A stretch of DNA of 64,000 bases from Clitoria ternatea (lineage: Eukaryota; Streptophyta; Magnoliopsida; Fabales; Fabaceae), in NCBI GenBank assembly GCA_037962975.1, contig CM075672.1, forward strand, positions 58,908,501 through 58,972,500, written 5' to 3'. This document shows, in pieces, positions 58,801 through 64,000 of the stretch. Position 1 is the stretch's first letter; each line of letters opens with the position of its first letter. Under the pieces are notes generated by a model. The model was not told the origin of the DNA and did not search any database. It saw only the letters and a program-made list of their open reading frames with translations. Both the position numbers and the translations under genes were made by a program.

Positions 58801-58920
58801 CACTACAAGAAAATAAGCATTTACCAACGGAAACTTACCGGTGGTTATATAGCATACCGCCGCCGCTTACAATGTGCCTGCGGTTTTACCGACAATTTAT
58901 GTAACCACCGCTATTTGATT
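58801..58920 (+). mobile_element. CACTA (En/Spm) transposon terminus
   Basis: CACTACAAGAAAATAAGC is the standard plant CACTA terminal inverted repeat, here in left-end orientation. It is followed by GC-rich subterminal sequence with ACCGNCG-type repeats (ACCGGTGG, ACCGCCGCCGC, ACCGACAA). The matching right end (CTTGTAGTG) was not found downstream, so the element is truncated or extends past later insertions. Confidence 0.75.
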
Positions 58921-60007
58921 TCTAATAGGGCTGGTATACATACCTTTAAAAGTGGTTGTTCATTTATTTTAGAAAAATAAAAAATTTAAATGTAAACAAT
59001 TTTTTTTTAAAAAAAAAAACCCCCAAAAGTTTCCTCACCTGTGCAAAACTTTCACACTCTCTTCCCTCTCATTCCCTCTCTTCCGTTGTGTATTTACGGT
59101 CTTTTTGTGTATAGAAATACCACTCCTTCCCTCCTACACATGTTTCTGTACAAACATTTCAATACATCATTTCTAGTATTATTAATAAAATACATACATA
59201 AATAAACTAGTGCTCAATTATATGTATCATTGCTAAAATTATTACACAGTACTATATATGTAAGTTGAGGGGGAAGTGTGAGTCGATAAATATCATGGAG
59301 AAAAATATGTATGTTATTATTAGTTGTTTGTGATATAATTAATTAGTCTCTGGGTTTCATTAAGATCAGGAACATGTGCAGTTAGTCAATGAGGTATGTG
59401 TTTTGTGTTCAAGTCAATTATGACTAGTTAAAAGTAACTATTCACATTAACAATATTATCTTTTTGAGTAATATTATAATCCTAAAATTATTTGCTCATG
59501 ACTTTCTTTGCTTTGTCTTATTAGAATTGAAAATTTTGTTTATGGAAAAACTGGGGAAAAGGTTATAATCTACCATTTGTATTATATAGTCATGAACTTT
59601 TAGATTATTTTATAAATGTATATATGTAATTAAGTGAATACAGAATACTGTTTGGAGAAAAGTACAATAACAAACAGTTATTGATGGTAGGGAATTATTA
59701 TTATTATTTGAATGCAAATTATTCTAGTTACTATTTGGATAGGTCCTCGTTTATTACTAGCTTCTTCCATTGATTTTTATTGTTTCTTCTGATTTGCCTA
59801 TCCTTATCAGTTTCTTTTCATACATGACATGCTTATATCAACTACAAAACTAATTATGGTGATTTGATAATCAAACAGTTGATATTATTTCCAAAATAAT
59901 GTAAGCTATTAAGACATGGCCAACCTCACCATAGCAATGTTGGCCCATAACATCAGACCTAGAAATCCTTTTTCTTGTTGATAAAAAAAAAATTGTATTC
60001 ACTGTAG
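58921..60007. other. Unclassified sequence between the CACTA end and the cyclopropane synthase relic
   Basis: AT-rich, with a poly-T/poly-A junction near 59007-59022. N-terminal exons of the synthase were looked for here and not recognised. It may be CACTA interior or old intron. Confidence 0.45.
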
Positions 60008-62536
60008 ATTCTGATTGCCAACAGAGATTCAAATGCATCTAACTCAAAATTGAAGAAGAGTAGGTGAGTTAAAACTTGATATGATTATTTGAAGCCTAAA
60101 CTGTTGTTTTCACATATCAAACTTTTCTTCTTTATGTCTTCAGAGGTTGGTGGACACCAGTTTTCTTCACAGCTGGTTTAACATTTGTAAAGTTCTTCAT
60201 GGAGCATGTTTCAAGGCAACATACTCTCACACAGGCTCACAGGAACATCTCTAGGCATTATGATCCGGTTTAAAGATCATTAACTACAAAGGTTCCTAGT
60301 TTCAGTGGAATATTTTTCACCTAAAAAGTTAGCTCAAAAATAGAATTGTAAAGGTGGAGTTTATTCTCAAAATGTGTGTATCTGTAGAAGGAATAATGAA
60401 GAGGCTTGGAATAAGAAATTTCTTACAAGAATTGTGTTAAATACTGTAGTTATTCCTTGTTAGGAGATCTGCTAGATACACAAACAAGGGTATATGATAT
60501 ATCAATGGTTTGGATCTTTCTTTTGTCTTGATATAACTAGAATTGAGATAAACTCAATGCTTCAGTTACAATTTACAGATAGTGAATACAAATTGTATAC
60601 CGTAGTATGTCTTCTAGCATTATATATTGCTTCACAAAGTAGTGTTACTGAACTTATTAATTACTCTCCCTTCTGTAATAACATTCTATACTTCATGGAA
60701 CTTTTTCTAATGATCTTCAGTACCTTTTACTTCAATATATTTTTAGCACAGTAACTTAACTGAAGCTTACATTTTCTCGTTGGCGTGTTTCTAGAGCAAT
60801 GAACTCTTTGCAATTATCTTGGATGAAACAATGACATTCATGTGTAGTGTTCAAGGCAAGAATGATAACCATTTGATGCTTTACTCTAAATTTCAAGTAA
60901 AAGACATTTATCTTTCAATTTCCGTGGAAGCACTAGCTAATTTTCTTCTTTTGTTTCTTTGTTAAATTATCTGATAGGATAAAGATGAAGACTTGGAAGA
61001 TGCACAAGACAGAAAAATATCTCTCCTTATTGAAAAAGTGAGGGCCTTTGACTGCTATTTTAGTATATTTTAGCTATTATCTAGCAAAAGGCCTCATATG
61101 TTTTTTTCCTTAAATAAATCAAGGCCAGGATAAATAGAACACATGAAATTCTTAAGATTGGTTGTGGATGGGGAAGTTTAGCCATTGAAGTTGTCAAACA
61201 AACTAGTTGCAAATACACTGGCATCACTTTGTCCAAGGAGCAACTGAAACTTGCAGAAAAAAGAGTGAAAGAAGCTGGACTTGTATTGACAAACTCATTT
61301 TTCTTACTATTTCATAAATTTATTAATGTAAAATCTAATGCATTCCTTATAAAATTCTTAAAAGCTAAATGAAATGTATTCGAACTATTCATGTTATAAA
61401 TTAAACTTGTGTCCTTGTAGTACTTCTCATTCTGCGACTGAGATTCATTGAATTAAGTCCACATGTGAACTTAAAATATCTTGAGTAAATTCATATTGAT
61501 TAATTCATGATTCCAGGACCATATCAAGTTTCTTCTATGTGACTATCACCAATTGCCAAAAACATATAAATATGATAGGATTATATCTTGGTGAGCTATT
61601 TTGTCATTTATTTACCAACTCATAGCAATGTTTCCAACATACTTCCTAACTTGTATAAGCACACTTCAGTGAAATGATAGAAGTTGTTGGCCATGAATAC
61701 ATGGAAGAGTTCTTTGGCTGTTGTGAATCTATACTGGTAGATGATGGACTTCTTGTACTTTAGGTATTTGATAGATTATTTTACCTTATTACCATTGGTA
61801 TGGTTTTTACGCAATGTTTAGATAATGAAACTATGTAGAGTGCATGTTATTATGCAAAAGAAATGGTAACAACTTATTTTTTTTACTTTTGGTACTTAAA
61901 TTGTTGGTAACTACTGAAGATGATCATCTTCTATAGTTCATATCAATCCCGGATGAGTGTTATGATGAGTACAGGTGCAGTTCTGATTTTATAAAAGAAT
62001 ATATTTTTCCAGGAGGTTGCCTACCCTCCTTAAGTAAGATAACATCAGCCATGGCAGCCACATCCAGATTATGGTACAAGTTATATGTATATGCTGAGTT
62101 CTCTCAAATAAGCATTCCCTTTAATCTTTTCTAACTTAAATGAATATTCTTAAATGTAGTGTGGAGCAACCAAACACTCAGATGCTGGAGAAAAAACTTC
62201 ATAGGAAGGCAAAGGTGTGTTATGCTGTGTTAATAATTTGAGAAACTTATTTCTCTATATTTTCGGTGTTTATTATTCAGGCTCAAGTCAAGTAGGATTA
62301 GTATGAATGGTAGATATTAAATTCAAGTAACTACATATTACTTGCATTAACTAATTATTGAAAATTTATTTTGTGCTCGCAGGAAAATCTTGGTTCTTGG
62401 ATTTAATGAAAAATTCACCAGGACTTGGGAATACTATTTTGATTATTGTGTTGTGGGTTTTAAGTCACGCACACTTGGGAATTATCAGATATATAAGAGT
62501 TACTACTTACTATTACAATCATCATCATGGTATTAA
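60008..62536 (+). pseudogene. Cyclopropane-fatty-acyl-phospholipid synthase, C-terminal half, decayed
   Basis: The intact enzyme transfers a methylene group from S-adenosylmethionine to an unsaturated acyl chain. Exons recognised: 60008-60063, 60144-60267, 60795-60855, 60978-61037, 61124-61282, 61517-61590, 61670-61763, 61937-62073, 62160-62214 and 62384-62536. Motifs present: RGWWTPVFF, HRNISRHYD, SNELFA, EILKIGCGWGSLAIEV (the SAM site), YTGITLSKEQL, EMIEVVGHEYMEEFF, FISIPDECYDEYR, SSDFIKEYIFPGGCLPSL, FTRTWEYYFDYC and TLGNYQ. Lesions: an apparent 2-bp deletion near 60832, a GC rather than GT donor after 60855, TAG at 61761 where relatives have Gln, and a deletion with frameshift near 62172. 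The N-terminal oxidase-like half is absent. Exon order and splice sites survive, so this is a DNA-level copy, not a retrocopy. Confidence 0.88.
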
Positions 62537-63161
62537 GGACTACATTATCTCCAAGTCTGTGGGCGTATGTGGTGCAAAAAATATTCTTACACATGATCTT
62601 TTACCAAATAAGACACTAAGAGATACCATCAATCAAATATTAGAGTCAAACAATAACAGTGCTGAAAATGCTTGTAGCACTTTTCAAGCTCAAGGTTATT
62701 GAAACTATTATGATTGATTCTTGGATTATTATTGTAACATCCTAGGTTAATTTACCTTTTCCTTTTCACACGGCGGATTATTTCCACAATAAACTTTTCG
62801 CGTTTGATAAAAATTTAGGTCTTAATATAAAATAATATTTACTTTCTTAATAAACAGCCCACTCGGCCATGATGTAAAAATAATATTCACTTCTTTTAGT
62901 TACCTTCTAAATAATAGAGTCATACTCATTGTAAGCAAAACCAATCGATAATAAATCTTTTGGTAAAAGTATGTTAAAAGTAATAACCGATCGGAATTGA
63001 TTCAACTCGGTCTTGATATAAAATAGTGTTTCTTAAATATATTCAAATAATGATAAGAACGTACACAAAATAATGTTCGATCGGGAACACCTTTCTTAAT
63101 AAAGTAGAGTTAAAACAGCAGGGGAAGAAGAAGAAGAAGAAGAAAAAGAAGAAGAAGACAG

Positions 63162-63245
63162 GGGTCACTCGCCTGAGCGAGACCCCAAGGTGTTGAGGCG
63201 AACTTCGAGAGTCGCTTAAGCGAGTGCCGACTCGCTTGAGCGAAT
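63162..63245. repeat. Third cluster of CTCGCTTGAGCGAG palindromes
   Basis: About four copies (CGCCTGAGCGAG, TCGCTTAAGCGAG, CTCGCTTGAGCGAA and a partial) lie in a third LTR. Confidence 0.75.
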
Positions 63246-63289
63246 GCCATACGTTGATCTGAAACAAAACGTAAATAGGAATTCACATC

Positions 63290-63900
63290 GAGGTTTCACT
63301 CGGTAAACGGGTTTACTCGGCAAAAGGGGTTTCACTCGGAAAACACTCGACCTCCATTCACTCGGGCATACTACACTTGACCCCTTACTACCCTTCACTC
63401 AGAAAGGTTCGCTCGGTCACAGCTCCTTCTGGAATAATCTAACCCCCTACACTCGGTAAGAGTTTCTCCGGATATCCTCACTCAGGAAAACACCCCAACC
63501 TTACTTCACCCGGCAGAGACTCTCTCGGCACATTTTATTCAGAACATTCCCACTTCCCTTCGGAGGCACTCAAATGTTTACTTGGTACATTCTACTTTTC
63601 TTCACTCGGAGTCATTATGCATCTTCTTCACTCGGAATCCTTATCCCATCCAATTTCACTCGGGACAATCTAACCTTCCACCCAGAAGGGGATCTCTCGG
63701 TTATTCTTTTCTCGGGAATGAATCCGCTAGTTAATCAGTTGTCACAGCAAACATTAGAAAATATATATATATATCAAGTATATTATAATATAAATTCGTA
63801 TCCGATTCAACTTAAGTTGACACACAGGTAATATTAGACACTCGGAAAATCCTTATATACACATGTACTCTACATAATCACTCAAAATCACTCGGGCCTT
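63290..63900. repeat. CACTCGG-rich array
   Basis: More than fifteen CACTCGG/CTCGGAA-type phrases lie at irregular spacing. The vocabulary is similar to the array at 11900-13880 but sits in a different LTR context. Confidence 0.75.
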
Positions 63901-64000
63901 GGCATCGGTCTTCCCCTTGGCGCGACTCCATGGCTCCGGCTTCCTCCCTGTCACTGGTTACTAAATTGAAAACAGCAACAAGGGTGAGTGTTTGGCATCA

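Larger units (their letters stand above)
62733..64000 (+). repeat. Gypsy-like LTR, start only; continues past the window
   Basis: Begins TGTAACATCCTAGG, like the other gypsy LTR starts here. It contains a (GAA)n tract (63123-63158), a short CTCAAGCGAG palindrome cluster (63162-63245) and a long CACTCGG-rich array (63290-63900). No coding domain. Confidence 0.6.

Noticed and set aside
62358..62702. 114-codon open frame as a gene
   Set aside because: It reads the last exon of the cyclopropane synthase relic in the wrong frame; the conserved protein is in the neighbouring frame (62384-62536).

Overview
This window is repeat-dominated plant nuclear DNA. It is almost certainly from an angiosperm and probably a papilionoid legume. 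That inference rests on an Ogre-type Ty3/gypsy element with a tRNA-Arg type primer site and a pro-RT intron, several Tekay-like LTRs, and a reductase gene with plant-style introns; no species can be named from sequence alone. Only one gene looks intact: a four-exon, minus-strand NADPH-dependent enone oxidoreductase (17117-24691). There is also a decayed cyclopropane-fatty-acid synthase relic (60008-62536). Nearly everything else is transposable element, mostly in a resolvable nested order.

Layout. 1-10714: a very young Tekay-type chromovirus. Its 5' LTR is cut by the window edge, one in-frame stop breaks gag-pol, and its 3' LTR is truncated. 10715-13941: a minus-strand Ogre/Tat-like LTR fused to that truncated LTR, carrying a CTCGGA-rich array and abutting a Reina-like integrase relic (13942-14545). 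14546-17116: unclassified sequence and a possible hAT-like non-autonomous element. 17117-24691: the reductase gene, whose 5-kb second intron holds a dead hAT transposon with a perfect 8-bp target-site duplication (TSD). 24994-58118: a nest four layers deep. A copia pol relic is split by a roughly 5-kb gypsy solo LTR (TSD AACAC). That LTR is split by a gag-only copia element (TSD GTCAA/ATCAA) and by a minus-strand solo copia-like LTR (TSD GCCAT). The gag-only element is in turn split by a complete 20.3-kb Ogre (TSD ATGTA). 58525-64000: a gypsy LTR start, a CACTA terminus, the cyclopropane synthase relic, and the beginning of another LTR that runs off the window.

How the parts relate. The Ogre carries ORF1, gag, protease with a G-patch, reverse transcriptase, two RNase H domains and integrase. 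A 226-bp phase-2 intron joins the protease and RT reading frames exactly. ORF1 and gag-pro carry five in-frame stops and an 11-bp frameshifting duplication, while RT-RH-INT is open throughout. Its 3' untranslated region has a 54/74-bp tandem array of the kind that can seed satellite DNA. A recurring theme is that unrelated LTR families here each carry dense arrays of a short palindromic motif. No new defence or metabolic system is evident. The most interesting material is the LTR palindrome arrays, the 3'UTR satellite-like array and the nesting chronology.
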